From assembly GCA_028282925.1 (NCBI GenBank), contig JANQGV010000299.1, positions 1-32,734 of the forward strand: a DNA stretch of 32,734 nucleotides, written 5' to 3'. The position numbers and the translations under genes were made by a program. Below are positions 15,484-23,132 of this stretch, in pieces. Every line of letters starts with the position of its first letter. Positions within the stretch are counted from its first letter, which is position 1. The stretch is from Thermodesulfobacteriota bacterium. GTDB lineage: Bacteria; Desulfobacterota; WTBG01; CAIYCZ01; CAIRTM01. The notes under the pieces were generated by a model that saw only the letters and a list, made by a program, of their open reading frames with translations, was not told where the DNA came from and searched no databases.

Positions 15484-15715
15484 AATAAAGACAGTGCTGT
15501 TTGTTTTTTTATTGTTTTATTAAAGGGTAACACGGAATGGTTAACGTTGATTTAGCAAAGCGTTAATTATGCGTTAAGGAGAGGGCTTGTCTGAAAATAT
15601 GAAGTTTTTCAGCTGATATAGCAGGTGTGGTGGAGCGTTTTATATGATACTGCACCGGCGGTTTTTCAGCAGCCGGATGAGATTCCGTAGATGGTAACCG
15701 CTTTTTTGCACGCCA

Positions 15716-16294
15716 TTAATCAAGCGGACGCTTTAGGGTAAAGGCACCCCGGATATCACCTTTTTTAAAACCGGTGGCGCGATCGCCGGGGTAGTTGGTT
15801 TTCAGGGCCGCAGCAATATCCGGCGCAATGGTTGTGCCGTGACACACCAGGCAGATTTCACCCGTGGGAATGGCTTTCATATAGCGAAACCGCCTGCGGC
15901 CGTCCGGACCGGTAACTATTTCGTGGAGTTCCAGTGTTGCCGGGCTTTCTCCTGCCCGGCTGCGCCGGGTAAATGCTTCCAGGGTTTTTTGCTCCCAGGG
16001 GTCGGGGCTGTTTTTCGGGTTGCGGATTTTGAGGGCTGTGCGCCCCACGGTAAACCCGCTTTCGCGGGAAAGGCGCTCGGCAATGGCGGGCGCGCTCAGA
16101 CGGCAGACGCCGATGGCCTCAACCGGCCCGCCTCCCTGGAGAGCTTTTTGCAGCCGGACTTTCAGTTCCCGGCCCAGTTGCGCAACGGCTGTCCGGGACT
16201 CGTCCACACGCCTGTCGGGTTTTGTCTCCTGAGCCGATCCGGGAGGCGCGAACATCACAAGTCCGATCACAAGTGCCGGTACAAAAGATTTCAT
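15716..16294 (-). CDS. Periplasmic DUF3365 (Tll0287-like) haem-binding protein
   Basis: A 192-residue protein with a signal peptide (cleavage near GSAQ, residue 21). It has the DUF3365 layout: a long helix (VAQLGRELKVRLQKAL), EAIGVCRLSAPAIAERLS with its conserved Cys, GRTALKIRNPKNSPDPWE, then FRYMKAIPTGEICLVCHG, a CxxCH c-type haem site, and a late GDIRGAFTLK strand. Such domains act as periplasmic haem redox or sensor modules. Here the domain stands alone, without kinase or cyclase. The upstream open frame to 16420 overlaps another gene and is rejected; AAGGGA lies before the ATG at 16294. Confidence 0.9.
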   Translation of the reverse strand: MKSFVPALVIGLVMFAPPGSAQETKPDRRVDESRTAVAQLGRELKVRLQKALQGGGPVEAIGVCRLSAPAIAERLSRESGFTVGRTALKIRNPKNSPDPWEQKTLEAFTRRSRAGESPATLELHEIVTGPDGRRRFRYMKAIPTGEICLVCHGTTIAPDIAAALKTNYPGDRATGFKKGDIRGAFTLKRPLD

Positions 16295-16346
16295 CTGCTT
16301 CCCTTGCGTGTATGTAACGTTTGATATTGTACGACAGTCTGAAACA

Positions 16347-16775
16347 TCAGCCGGATGTTTTTTTCCCACCCCCTCCGGGAGAACCCGTGGCTTTTGAATG
16401 CAGGTTCTTTGCCTGGGCATAGAGTTTTTTGCGGTCTTTGGGCGGCAGGGCCGAGTAGTATTTGATCAGATCGCCTATCATTGCAAAGTCGTCGTTTTCA
16501 AGATTTTCCGGGTATACGGTGGATGCCGGAGCGGTTTTAGGCCGGGGTCCGGCATGGGGGTCGCCTTCCCCGGTTTTGATCCACTGTTCGGTGGAATCGC
16601 ACATGTGGGTTATCAGCTTGACAAGGGTATCGGATACGTTGGCTTTGTCGTTTTCGATTTCCGATAAGGAATTGGGCTTTTTCCCCAGGAGATCGCCGAA
16701 TTCCTGCAGTGTGAGGCCCTTTTCTTTGCGCAAATAGCGAATTCGTTTGCCGAGGGAGGATATTTTCTTCATCAT
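16347..16775 (-). CDS. XRE/CI-like helix-turn-helix repressor
   Basis: A 142-residue protein. Residues 5-58 form an XRE helix-turn-helix: GKRIRYLRKEKGLTLQEFGDLLG followed by the recognition helix KPNSLSEIEND. The C-terminal half is a short linker rich in Pro and Thr, then a helix (DDFAMIGDLIKYYSALPPKDRKKLYAQAKNL). It lacks a peptidase domain, so it is not a LexA-type self-cleaving repressor. It is divergent from the gene at 16918, and two matching 11-bp sites lie between them. Two ATGs occur in tandem at 16775 and 16772. This is a typical phage-style or island switch regulator. Confidence 0.85.
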   Translation of the reverse strand: MMKKISSLGKRIRYLRKEKGLTLQEFGDLLGKKPNSLSEIENDKANVSDTLVKLITHMCDSTEQWIKTGEGDPHAGPRPKTAPASTVYPENLENDDFAMIGDLIKYYSALPPKDRKKLYAQAKNLHSKATGSPGGGGKKTSG

Positions 16776-16781
16776 TAATAT

Positions 16782-16830
16782 TCGTTGAGCGATAAAAATA
16801 CTTGACAATATGTCGATTAGCGACTAACAT
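16782..16830 (+). promoter_or_regulatory. Divergent control region: promoter and two repeated operator-like sites
   Basis: A plus-strand promoter has TTGACA (16802-16807), a 17-bp spacer and TAACAT (16825-16830). Two 11-bp sites share the pattern TCGnTnAGCGA: TCGTTGAGCGA at 16782-16792 and TCGATTAGCGA at 16813-16823. Their centres are 31 bp apart, about three helical turns. The second lies inside the promoter spacer; the first lies just upstream of the repressor start. This is the expected layout for repression by the XRE protein at 16347-16775. Confidence 0.6.
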
Positions 16831-16917
16831 GATCCGTAGCCTTACACAATTAACCTTAATTAATTATGCAGGATAAACAACCAAATATCACCTTAACGTA
16901 TTAAGGTCAATAGTAAT

Positions 16918-17241
16918 ATGGATGCAGATCCCGAGAAGGTCAAGGCCATTGTTACAGCCATGCTGGAGCTACCGCGCGAAGCCCGGGTGCGGAAGATTCT
17001 TGATTTTATCGATGTGAAAAACAAGGATATCGAGGCCATATGCAAGGTAAGCAATGCCATGGTGTCCAACGTGATCAAGGCCCACGAGCACTACAAAAGC
17101 AAAAACGTTGAAGAAGCAACCCTGTTGGCGACAAACAACAGGCTCAACGACCTGTGTCCCGGCTTTTCCCTGACCCCGGAGCAGCTTTTCAAACGGGATT
17201 GCCGCAACGCAGGAGATGGACGCTCTCCGACCGCCTCATAG
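16918..17241 (+). CDS. Small helical DNA-binding-like protein, C-terminus in a dispersed repeat
   Basis: A 107-residue cytoplasmic protein, Lys- and Glu-rich and mainly helical. Residues about 37-58 (DIEAICKVSNAMVSNVIKAHEHY) look like a helix-turn-helix. It lies opposite the XRE repressor, as a Cro-like or activator gene would. The last 13 residues (CRNAGDGRSPTAS) come from DNA resembling the short element at 1645-1769, whose minus strand reads RNAGDERSPTV, so the original C-terminus seems replaced. Only a weak AAGG 12 nt upstream supports the start. It is followed after 27 bp by the zinc-ribbon gene. Confidence 0.62.
   Translation: MDADPEKVKAIVTAMLELPREARVRKILDFIDVKNKDIEAICKVSNAMVSNVIKAHEHYKSKNVEEATLLATNNRLNDLCPGFSLTPEQLFKRDCRNAGDGRSPTAS
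17197..17237. repeat. Partial copy of the 1645-1769 dispersed element
   Basis: CGCAACGCAGGAGATG followed by a two-base difference and CG-Y-TC-K-CCGAC matches the minus strand of about 1660-1690. The similarity reaches back to an AACGGG shared by both. Only one end of the element is recognisable here. It lies inside the 3' end of a coding frame. Confidence 0.55.
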
Positions 17242-17268
17242 GGTATATTACAAGGAAGGGCAATAGAG

Positions 17269-17493
17269 ATGCCGGCAACAGTACCACGCACCCATGAACT
17301 GGTTATCCAGGGATTTATTCCCGCTCCTCCAAACCAGCTTATCGCCGAGCTCGACCGCCTGATCGCGGAAAATGAGGTGTGTCCCAAATGTCAATCCAGC
17401 ATGAGATACGAACCCTGGACCCGCTATGGTGTTACCATACAGTATCGCGCATTTGCAGGCTGTAGAACATGCGATTACCGGGTTGAGATATAA
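17269..17493 (+). CDS. Small zinc-ribbon protein
   Basis: A 74-residue protein with a helical N-terminal half and a C-terminal four-Cys zinc ribbon: CPKC at about residues 38-41 and CRTC at about 65-68. GGAAGGG lies about 10 nt before the ATG. It follows the HTH-like gene closely and probably shares its repressor-controlled promoter. A hairpin and then a strong terminator follow. The function is unknown; small ribbons like this are common in phage-derived operons. Confidence 0.7.
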   Translation: MPATVPRTHELVIQGFIPAPPNQLIAELDRLIAENEVCPKCQSSMRYEPWTRYGVTIQYRAFAGCRTCDYRVEI

Positions 17494-17566
17494 AAAAAGA
17501 AGATCGGGCCGCAGCCCCGAGTGTACGGCAACTGTAGGAGTGGGGCAGGTTGCTGTGCACACTACA

Positions 17567-17604
17567 AAAAGCAGAAGCTTATAGCCGGGCTTCTGCTTTT
17601 TTTT
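17567..17604 (+). terminator. Rho-independent terminator
   Basis: Stem AAAGCAGAAGC / GCTTCTGCTTT with a 10-nt loop, then a run of eight T. It ends the small operon that starts at 16918. The A-run on the far side could allow use from the other strand too. Confidence 0.88.
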
Positions 17605-17667
17605 CATTGGACACCCCTTTCCTTTCAGTTGTATACTTTTTAAAAACATCTTATTTTCAGGGGCCTC

Positions 17668-17967
17668 ATGTCTCGCAAACGAACAACATTAAAAACATTT
17701 TTCTATGGTTGTCTGTTCGGCTTTGCAGCCTCGGCTGTGTATGTTATCGCGGGTGGCGACCTCTGGCTGGCAATCCCTGCCTGGGCCTGGGCTCTTTTCT
17801 GGCCGGGGTTTATCATAGGGGAGGCCGCCTATCTTTTTCTCGCCGACTATGGTCTTCAGGATATGTCTTTAATCATCGGTTTTGTATCAGTTGCCGCGTA
17901 TTACGGTCTTCTTGCACTGCTTATGCATGTCGTTTCGTCCGCCCGGGGTAAAGAAGCTTGCACCTGA
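17668..17967 (+). CDS. Small three-helix membrane protein
   Basis: A 99-residue protein with three predicted transmembrane helices, at about 10-28 (FFYGCLFGFAASAVYVIAG), 30-58 and 68-90 (IIGFVSVAAYYGLLALLMHVV). AGGGG lies 5-6 nt before the ATG. No family is recognised. It stands 46 bp before the cupin gene on the same strand. Confidence 0.65.
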   Translation: MSRKRTTLKTFFYGCLFGFAASAVYVIAGGDLWLAIPAWAWALFWPGFIIGEAAYLFLADYGLQDMSLIIGFVSVAAYYGLLALLMHVVSSARGKEACT

Positions 17968-18012
17968 ACCCAGGCTGCAGCTTTCTTTCCGGAAAACCAC
18001 AGAGAGGTACCC

Positions 18013-18396
18013 ATGGAAATCTTTAACAGGCATACTTCAAAAAATACCGGCAATCTTGATATTCTTACCTCATGGATGTTGATCGGCCCGCAGAATTCAT
18101 CAGCAAAAAATGTGTCTATTCAAATCTCAGAAAATCCCGCTGGATCAGGACAGCCGGTCCATCGGCACGGGCCGGAACAGTGCTATTACATCATTCAAGG
18201 CACGGGCCTTATGACAATAGAGAATGAAACAGAAGAGGTTTCCGTGGGCGATGCCGTGCATATCCCCTCGAATGCACAACACGGCATGAAGAACATCGGC
18301 AGCGGTGTGCTGGAGTACCTTACGGTCAATTCACCGGTATTCAGCGAGCAATACAAAAACAACCAGTGGCCTTCCTCTCCTTCAACAAAAACTTGA
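18013..18396 (+). CDS. Cupin-domain protein
   Basis: A 127-residue single-domain cupin. Motif 1 is HRHGPEQCYYIIQGTG (GxxxxHxHxxxE form, residues about 51-66) and motif 2 is GDAVHIPSNAQHGMKN (about 77-92), giving the three His and one Glu metal site. Such small cupins bind a metal ion and a small ligand or act as isomerases or oxygenases; no specific reaction can be named. GAGAGG lies 6 nt before the ATG. The small exported protein gene follows after 46 bp. Confidence 0.88.
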   Translation: MEIFNRHTSKNTGNLDILTSWMLIGPQNSSAKNVSIQISENPAGSGQPVHRHGPEQCYYIIQGTGLMTIENETEEVSVGDAVHIPSNAQHGMKNIGSGVLEYLTVNSPVFSEQYKNNQWPSSPSTKT

Positions 18397-18442
18397 TGTG
18401 GAACCCGGTATGAGGTGCAGGCGTGGCCCCGATAACCCGATT

Positions 18443-18904
18443 ATGTTGCAAAAATCACTACTGATAGTTTATATGCTCCTCTTTGCATTGTATCCGGCTC
18501 GTGCGGTTTACGCTTCAAATGAAGTATTTGTCGGGACCTGGAAGGGGGAGGGTACCATTATCGTCACATGGTGCGCACAAAAACAGATGCCCTTCGAGTT
18601 GAATATTGATGAGCATGGTACTGTGTCGGGTACAATCGGGGATGCGACTATTCAATACGGTACAATGGAGCTCAACAATATACTCTATCGATGGCTGGGA
18701 AATCGGGAGTATATTATCGACGCAGAGTTGTCGGGATATCTGATTGAAAAAGAAAACATAAAACGGGATTCAATCCGTATCTTCCTCGATTTTGAAAAAC
18801 CCTTTCTTAGCGGAGGCTTTCATTCATCAGGCAGCACATTCGGTGGTAAAGAGGAAATGGTCCTTTCCGGCAGTTCTGTCAAACTGGTAAAAGTAACCGA
18901 GTAA
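18443..18904 (+). CDS. Small exported beta-rich protein, unknown
   Basis: A 153-residue protein with a signal peptide (LLIVYMLLFALYPARAVYA, residues 5-23). The mature domain begins FVGTWKGEGTI and ends VLSGSSVKLVKV. It alternates strands with GTWxGxG and GTVSGTIGDATI turns, resembling lipocalin-like or calycin barrels. A single Cys occurs at WCAQ. The frame is open upstream into the cupin gene, but the signal peptide fixes the start at 18443; no strong ribosome site is seen. The function is unknown. Confidence 0.65.
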   Translation: MLQKSLLIVYMLLFALYPARAVYASNEVFVGTWKGEGTIIVTWCAQKQMPFELNIDEHGTVSGTIGDATIQYGTMELNNILYRWLGNREYIIDAELSGYLIEKENIKRDSIRIFLDFEKPFLSGGFHSSGSTFGGKEEMVLSGSSVKLVKVTE

Positions 18905-19305
18905 AGCCAGCCCTCATCTTCACTCTTCACCCATCAAAATAAAATTTTCTTAAACACATAGGTAGTTCTGCTTATTTACATTTTTTATTCACTTGTGGTA
19001 TTGAGTGAGCACAACTACACAGGAATGAGTTGGTTATACCCGCCGAACCTGATTTCAACATCCAGGAATTCGAATCTGACAGTAACGTGAGAAGCACGAT
19101 GAAGCGCAACACGGTCTTTTGTAATAGTTGTTGTTTTTATGGGGCATAGCAACTTTCCCCGCTCTACCAACATCAAACAGAAAAGTAACAAAAGTGTTTT
19201 CCTCACCATCCCTTTGGCAGAACAAACCATACAAAAGGCTGTTGCTTGGGTAATGAGTCAGATAGTTCAGGGTCAACACCAAAAACTTATTTACAGGGGA
19301 ATACT
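18905..19305. other. Regulatory leader upstream of the EEP gene
   Basis: No real gene is seen in these 401 bp; minus-strand open frames are short and unlike any family. It contains a response-regulator-like box at 18960-18980 with a possible extended -10 near 18996-19003 (TGTGGTATTG). This implies a 5' leader of roughly 300 nt before the ATG at 19306. No known riboswitch could be recognised in it. Confidence 0.4.
18960..18980 (+). promoter_or_regulatory. FixJ/NarL-like box, copy A
   Basis: AGGTAGTTCTGCTTATTTAC is one of three related sites (also 23057 and 23703). An extended -10-like CTTGTGGTAT lies about 32 bp further on. The core resembles binding sites of FixJ-type response regulators (TAnGTAGTTnnnCTTA). 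The assignment is by resemblance only. Confidence 0.5.
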
Positions 19306-20145
19306 ATGAAATTTTCATTTTTGTCATGGAATGTACGGATGTATAAAGGCAGTTCGAGCCGTTTGGCAGAGGCCGATAAACTTATAACAGGTCTTAATCC
19401 TGATGTGTTCGGTCTTATCGAGTTCAGGGCTAAAAAGCAGATGCGCACACTGATGCTGAAGCATTTCAAAGAATATGATTTTGCAGTCACAGACAGCAAG
19501 GGTGGCCTTGAGATGATCGTTGGCTGGCGTCGTGGAAAATTCCAGCAGGTTATCTGGACCCAGAAACGCGGCTTCCTTAATAAGAATCTCGGATTGCGAC
19601 CCGGTGGTCTCGTGTCGGTGGTGTACGGTGGTGAGGTTTATAATCTATTATATCTCCACACCGATTCCGGTACCGACAAAAAAGCATATGAAAACCGCAA
19701 AGCAATGTTCAAGAAAATCTGGAAACTGCAAACCGCACTGAAAAAGAACAGCTCAAACAACCGGGCCAACCTGATTGCAATGGGCGATCTTAACACCATG
19801 GGAAAAGGCAGAACCATTTCAGGCCAGGCCGAGATAAATAAACTGAAACGTGACGCTGAAAAAAACGGCATGCGCATGCTGTACAAGGATAAAGAGTACA
19901 CTTGGCATCAATGGGGCACCGGCCCGCGCGGAAGAAGAAAAAAATTGAAGGTAAGCGAACTGGCTGACGCAAAGAAGTCGGACCTGGATCATGTTATTGC
20001 AAGCAAGGAGCTTTCTTTCTACGATCTTGACGGTAACAACAATGAAATACTCGTGCGGGGATGGAATCAGCTTGACGGAATGGACAGGATTAATTTCCTG
20101 TGGGATCTATCCGATCATTCGGCCCTGTATGGAGAGCTGGCATAA
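19306..20145 (+). CDS. Endonuclease/exonuclease/phosphatase (EEP) family protein
   Basis: A 279-residue protein with no signal peptide, starting MKFSFLSWNVRMYKG. EEP fold marks appear in order: SWNVRM (the Asn), DVFGLIEFRA (the metal-binding Glu), MGDLNTMGKG (the D-x-N pair) and LSDHSALYGEL (catalytic Asp-His near the end). This family cuts phosphodiester bonds, as in DNase I, exonuclease III or sphingomyelinase. The absence of a signal peptide and the high Lys content favour a nucleic acid substrate, but this is open. AGGGGA lies 6-7 nt before the ATG. An orphan AAGGAG right after the stop (20149) suggests another gene once followed. Confidence 0.85.
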   Translation: MKFSFLSWNVRMYKGSSSRLAEADKLITGLNPDVFGLIEFRAKKQMRTLMLKHFKEYDFAVTDSKGGLEMIVGWRRGKFQQVIWTQKRGFLNKNLGLRPGGLVSVVYGGEVYNLLYLHTDSGTDKKAYENRKAMFKKIWKLQTALKKNSSNNRANLIAMGDLNTMGKGRTISGQAEINKLKRDAEKNGMRMLYKDKEYTWHQWGTGPRGRRKKLKVSELADAKKSDLDHVIASKELSFYDLDGNNNEILVRGWNQLDGMDRINFLWDLSDHSALYGELA

Positions 20146-20193
20146 TTAAGGAGTGTACGTAATAGGTGTCACATCTTGATTAGTGATTAATGG

Positions 20194-20222
20194 TTGACAC
20201 GAACCAAGGGAATTGATACTAA
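20194..20222 (+). promoter_or_regulatory. RAYT promoter, probably leaderless transcript
   Basis: TTGACA (20194-20199), a 17-bp spacer and TACTAA (20217-20222). Transcription would begin about 7 nt on, at or next to the ATG at 20229, so the mRNA may be leaderless. The GGGAG just before the ATG is too close for normal use. The -35 lies in the element's own palindromic end. Confidence 0.5.
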
Positions 20223-20228
20223 GGGAGT

Positions 20229-21197
20229 ATGACACGACAATGGCGGATTGAGTATGAGAATGCGCTGTATCATGTGATGTCTCGCGGCAATGAGCAACGG
20301 GATATTGTACGTGATGATCATGACCGGACGCGATTTCTGGAAATATTGGGCAACATGAGTCGGCGCCATGGTGTAGAGGTTCACGCTTATGTTTTGATGA
20401 ATAACCATTACCATTTGCTCTTAAGAACACCCCGGGCAAATCTTTCACGGAGTATGCAGTGGTTTTCCATCACTTACACACGATATTTTAATACAAGGCA
20501 TCAGCGTAGCGGACACCTATTCCAAGGGCGTTTCAAGAGTTTCTTGGTTGAAAATGACGCCTACCTGATGCAGTTATCCTGTTACATTCATCGGAATCCC
20601 ATCCGGACAAACATGGCAAATCGTCTTATTGACTATCCCTGGAGCAGCTATAAAGCATATGCCTACGACAAGAATAAACCGGAATGGTTGGAAACATCCC
20701 TGATTCTGTCACAGGTTCCAAGGCGAGGAAAACATACTGCGTATCGCAATTACGTGCAAGAGTATGCCCGTGAAGATAAGCGCATATGGGAGGATGTTAA
20801 ATACGGACTTTTGCTTGGTGGAGAAGATTTTGCAGAGGATATCAAAGATAGATTTCTGAATGGGGGCAATCCAGGAGCAGAATTTCCCCAGCAAAAAAAG
20901 ATATTAAAAGCGGAAAATCCAGAGGCAAAATTGAAAGAGGCATCCGCCATGCTTGGCCTTGATGTAGAAGAGATGGTCGGGCGGAGGCGGGTCAGACAAA
21001 AAGATAAAGAGAACCGTGATTTGCTTTTGTATGCCTTGTGGGAAGCCGGTCGATATACCAATTACGAAATAGGGGAGATGTTTGGATTGAGTTATTCAGC
21101 CGTAAGTCGAAGGGTGCACATGATGCGTAAGGATATTTCTATTGATCGAAAGTTGCAGAAAACATATAAACAAATTAAATCACTAATCAAGATGTGA
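20229..21197 (+). CDS. REP-associated tyrosine transposase (Y1/HUH, IS200-like)
   Basis: A 322-residue protein. It opens with MTRQWRIEYENALYHVMSRGN and has the HUH pair in MNNHYHLLLRTP (about 57-68) and the RAYT-typical SGHLFQGRFKSFLVENDAYLMQLSCYIHRNP (about 98-128; the nucleophilic Tyr is probably in this helix). The C-terminal third carries a DnaA-like or HTH domain (YTNYEIGEMFGLSYSAVSRRVHMM) found in the longer members of this group. No frameshift or internal stop is seen, so it may be active. The stop overlaps the next open frame's GTG (GTGA). Confidence 0.93.
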   Translation: MTRQWRIEYENALYHVMSRGNEQRDIVRDDHDRTRFLEILGNMSRRHGVEVHAYVLMNNHYHLLLRTPRANLSRSMQWFSITYTRYFNTRHQRSGHLFQGRFKSFLVENDAYLMQLSCYIHRNPIRTNMANRLIDYPWSSYKAYAYDKNKPEWLETSLILSQVPRRGKHTAYRNYVQEYAREDKRIWEDVKYGLLLGGEDFAEDIKDRFLNGGNPGAEFPQQKKILKAENPEAKLKEASAMLGLDVEEMVGRRRVRQKDKENRDLLLYALWEAGRYTNYEIGEMFGLSYSAVSRRVHMMRKDISIDRKLQKTYKQIKSLIKM

Positions 21198-22798
21198 CAC
21201 CTTGGCCCCTCTGGTCAGGTAGTAGTGCTACTATAAAAGTTCCTTCTAGTCCAGGGAATTATTATGTTTGGGTAAGATGTGTGCCGACTACCAGCAACTC
21301 AGCAGCAATCCAAGCATTTAAGAATGAAACTCCTGCAAGCTCTGGTGAAGAACGCAATAATAAATGGGGCACAAAAATAACTGTTCAGGAGAAATCTCCT
21401 GATTGTGATAGTCATGACCATACTGGATGCTACCAGGGAGATTCTTATTGGTATGACTCATGTAATAATAGAGAGGAAAAAAACGAAGAGTGCGGTGAAA
21501 GTGAGTATGTTGGCTCTAATTATTGTTTGGATGGTGATGTTTATAGAAATCATGAAAATGTCGGATGTGATGCAGGTTCTTGCTATTTAAATACCAATCA
21601 AGTAAGGCAAGAAGTTTGTTCCAATGGTTGTTCAAATGGAGCATGCTTACCTGATGGCTCTGGTTCTGGCGGAAGCTCTCATGCTTCATACAGATGTTCT
21701 GAGGGTAATATTTATTGGTTTGATTCTGAAGGCAACAGAGAAGAATTAAAAGAGAGTTGTGGTATAAGCGGTTATACAGGAGAGGCCTATTGTGGCGATG
21801 ATGATAACTTATATCGTGACTATGTAACAAAAGATTGTTCAGATAGTGCGTGTTATGAAGTGATAGAAAAGAAAAAAATATATGATTGCAGGTATGAATG
21901 TAAGGATGGGGAATGTGACGATACCCCTCCTCCTGAAGAAACCTATAAGTGTTATGACAACGATGTCTACTGGTTTGATGCTAATGGCAATAAAGGAAAC
22001 AAAAAAGAAGAGTGCGGGGATGATGGTTATGTAGGCAATGCGTATTGTGAGGGAGATAAGCTTTATCAGGATTATGAAAAAAATATCTGTTCAGATGATA
22101 CTTGTATTTCACAGGTTGAAAAGAAGTCTATAGACTGTGTGTATGGGTGTGAAGATGATAAATGTAAAAACAAACCTGATTCCCATGACTATTACGAATG
22201 CTATAGTGGAGATGTTTACTGGTATAATTCTGCCGGCAATAGGGAAGAGAAAAAAGAAGAGTGTGGTGAAAGTGGTTATTCTGGAGATGCCTATTGCGAC
22301 AACAATGATGTGTATAGGGATTATGAAAAAAATATTTGTTCAGACGATTCCTGTGATTCAGATATTCAAAAGATGTTAATTTTAAATTGTGAGTATGAGT
22401 GTATTGATGGTGCGTGTACGCATGATTCTTACAAGTGTTATAACGATGATGTCTATTGGTATAACTCTAATGGTGAGAGAGAAGGAGTAAAAGAGTATTG
22501 TGAAGATGAATGTGTAAATGGCAAGTGTGTTAGCACTTCAAATGATTGTGTAATTTCATATCTTGCAGAAACCAACCCTTATCAACTAGAAACTTTTAGA
22601 AAGTTTCGTGATGAAGTTCTTTTAAAAAATAGTTTTGGTCGAGAAATTGTTAAGTTTAACTATCAACATTCAGATGAAATTGTTTCTTTGCTTGAAGAAT
22701 ATCCAATTCTAAAAAACACTGCAAAGAAAATGATGCCTGTTGTTATTCCTATGATTAAATCTTTGCTTGATTCTCCTGCTTTTCATAAAGGAGAGTGA
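21194..22798 (+). CDS. Cysteine-rich repeat protein with CFI-box-like C-terminus, 5'-truncated
   Basis: 534 codons are open from GTG 21194. No signal peptide is present: the first residues come from the RAYT repeat, then SATIKVPSSPGNYYVWVRC resembles the end of a CARDB/Ig-like strand domain, so the original N-terminus is probably lost. From about residue 75 there are four full Cys modules of about 70-75 residues and a partial fifth. Each has C-x-x-x-D-x-YW[FY], an NxEE or NREE turn, [ES]CG, YCxxxxLYRDY, CSDxxC and a closing C-x-x-xC-x-x-G-x-C. Residues 452-534 match, without gaps over 49 residues, the end of the cytochrome c at 4724-5413. It looks like an extracellular adhesin or surface protein. 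Whether the truncated gene is expressed is uncertain. Confidence 0.72.
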   Translation: MTPWPLWSGSSATIKVPSSPGNYYVWVRCVPTTSNSAAIQAFKNETPASSGEERNNKWGTKITVQEKSPDCDSHDHTGCYQGDSYWYDSCNNREEKNEECGESEYVGSNYCLDGDVYRNHENVGCDAGSCYLNTNQVRQEVCSNGCSNGACLPDGSGSGGSSHASYRCSEGNIYWFDSEGNREELKESCGISGYTGEAYCGDDDNLYRDYVTKDCSDSACYEVIEKKKIYDCRYECKDGECDDTPPPEETYKCYDNDVYWFDANGNKGNKKEECGDDGYVGNAYCEGDKLYQDYEKNICSDDTCISQVEKKSIDCVYGCEDDKCKNKPDSHDYYECYSGDVYWYNSAGNREEKKEECGESGYSGDAYCDNNDVYRDYEKNICSDDSCDSDIQKMLILNCEYECIDGACTHDSYKCYNDDVYWYNSNGEREGVKEYCEDECVNGKCVSTSNDCVISYLAETNPYQLETFRKFRDEVLLKNSFGREIVKFNYQHSDEIVSLLEEYPILKNTAKKMMPVVIPMIKSLLDSPAFHKGE

Positions 22799-22799
22799 T

Positions 22800-23042
22800 A
22801 TGGTAGACAGAGTAACCTCTGAGCTTGTGTATATCATTAACCGTGCAGAAGATGGAGGTTGTAGAAGTGATGCTGTAAAGACTCTTCTTAATATGCTGCC
22901 TGCGCTTGATGAGGAATCAATTGATAGGGTTATAGCTGATATGACTTGGTTTATTTGTAATAGTCATGATGAAAGCAGAAGAAAAGCAGCTCAGGATGTT
23001 CTTGTTATTTTAAAGAATGTCAAGTCTATAGAGGTTAGCTGA
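22800..23042 (+). CDS. Small helical protein, HEAT-like
   Basis: An 80-residue protein starting at ATG 22800, one base after the preceding stop, with GGAGAG 6-7 nt upstream, so translationally coupled. It has about four helices with two halves of similar pattern (LVYIINRAEDGGCRSDAVKTLL and FICNSHDESRRKAAQDVLVIL). This suggests a pair of HEAT-like hairpins. It has no signal peptide and only two Cys, unlike its exported neighbour. No function is recognised. The shared operon suggests a link with the cysteine-rich protein. Confidence 0.68.
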   Translation: MVDRVTSELVYIINRAEDGGCRSDAVKTLLNMLPALDEESIDRVIADMTWFICNSHDESRRKAAQDVLVILKNVKSIEVS

Positions 23043-23056
23043 TTAAAGCTAGGCAT

Positions 23057-23100
23057 AGGTAGTTATGCTTATTTATTCCTGTAATGATTTGTGATAAAAT
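23057..23100 (+). promoter_or_regulatory. FixJ/NarL-like box, copy B, with extended -10
   Basis: AGGTAGTTATGCTTATTTA (23057-23075) differs from copy A at one position over this length. TTTGTGATAAAAT follows, giving an extended -10 (TGTGATAAAAT) ending near 23100, about 33 bp upstream of the lipoprotein start. Confidence 0.55.
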
Positions 23101-23132
23101 TTTATTCAGGTTTTTTTGAGTAACAGCCATTC

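Larger units (their letters stand above)
20164..21202 (+). mobile_element. RAYT (REP-associated tyrosine transposase) element with perfect terminal inverted repeats
   Basis: The left end at 20164-20188 begins AGGTGTCACATCTTGATTAG. Its exact reverse complement, 25 of 25 bases, is at 21178-21202. Between them lies one intact transposase gene. The left end also folds on itself (GTGTCA with TGACAC at 20195-20200), REP-like. The right repeat includes the last codons and stop of the transposase. No target-site duplication is evident. The insertion sits 18 bp after the EEP stop and abuts a cysteine-rich protein gene that lacks its 5' end. Confidence 0.88.

Noticed and set aside
19015-19282. Minus-strand open frames upstream of the EEP gene
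   Set aside because: Short overlapping frames without recognisable protein; the region is better explained as a leader.
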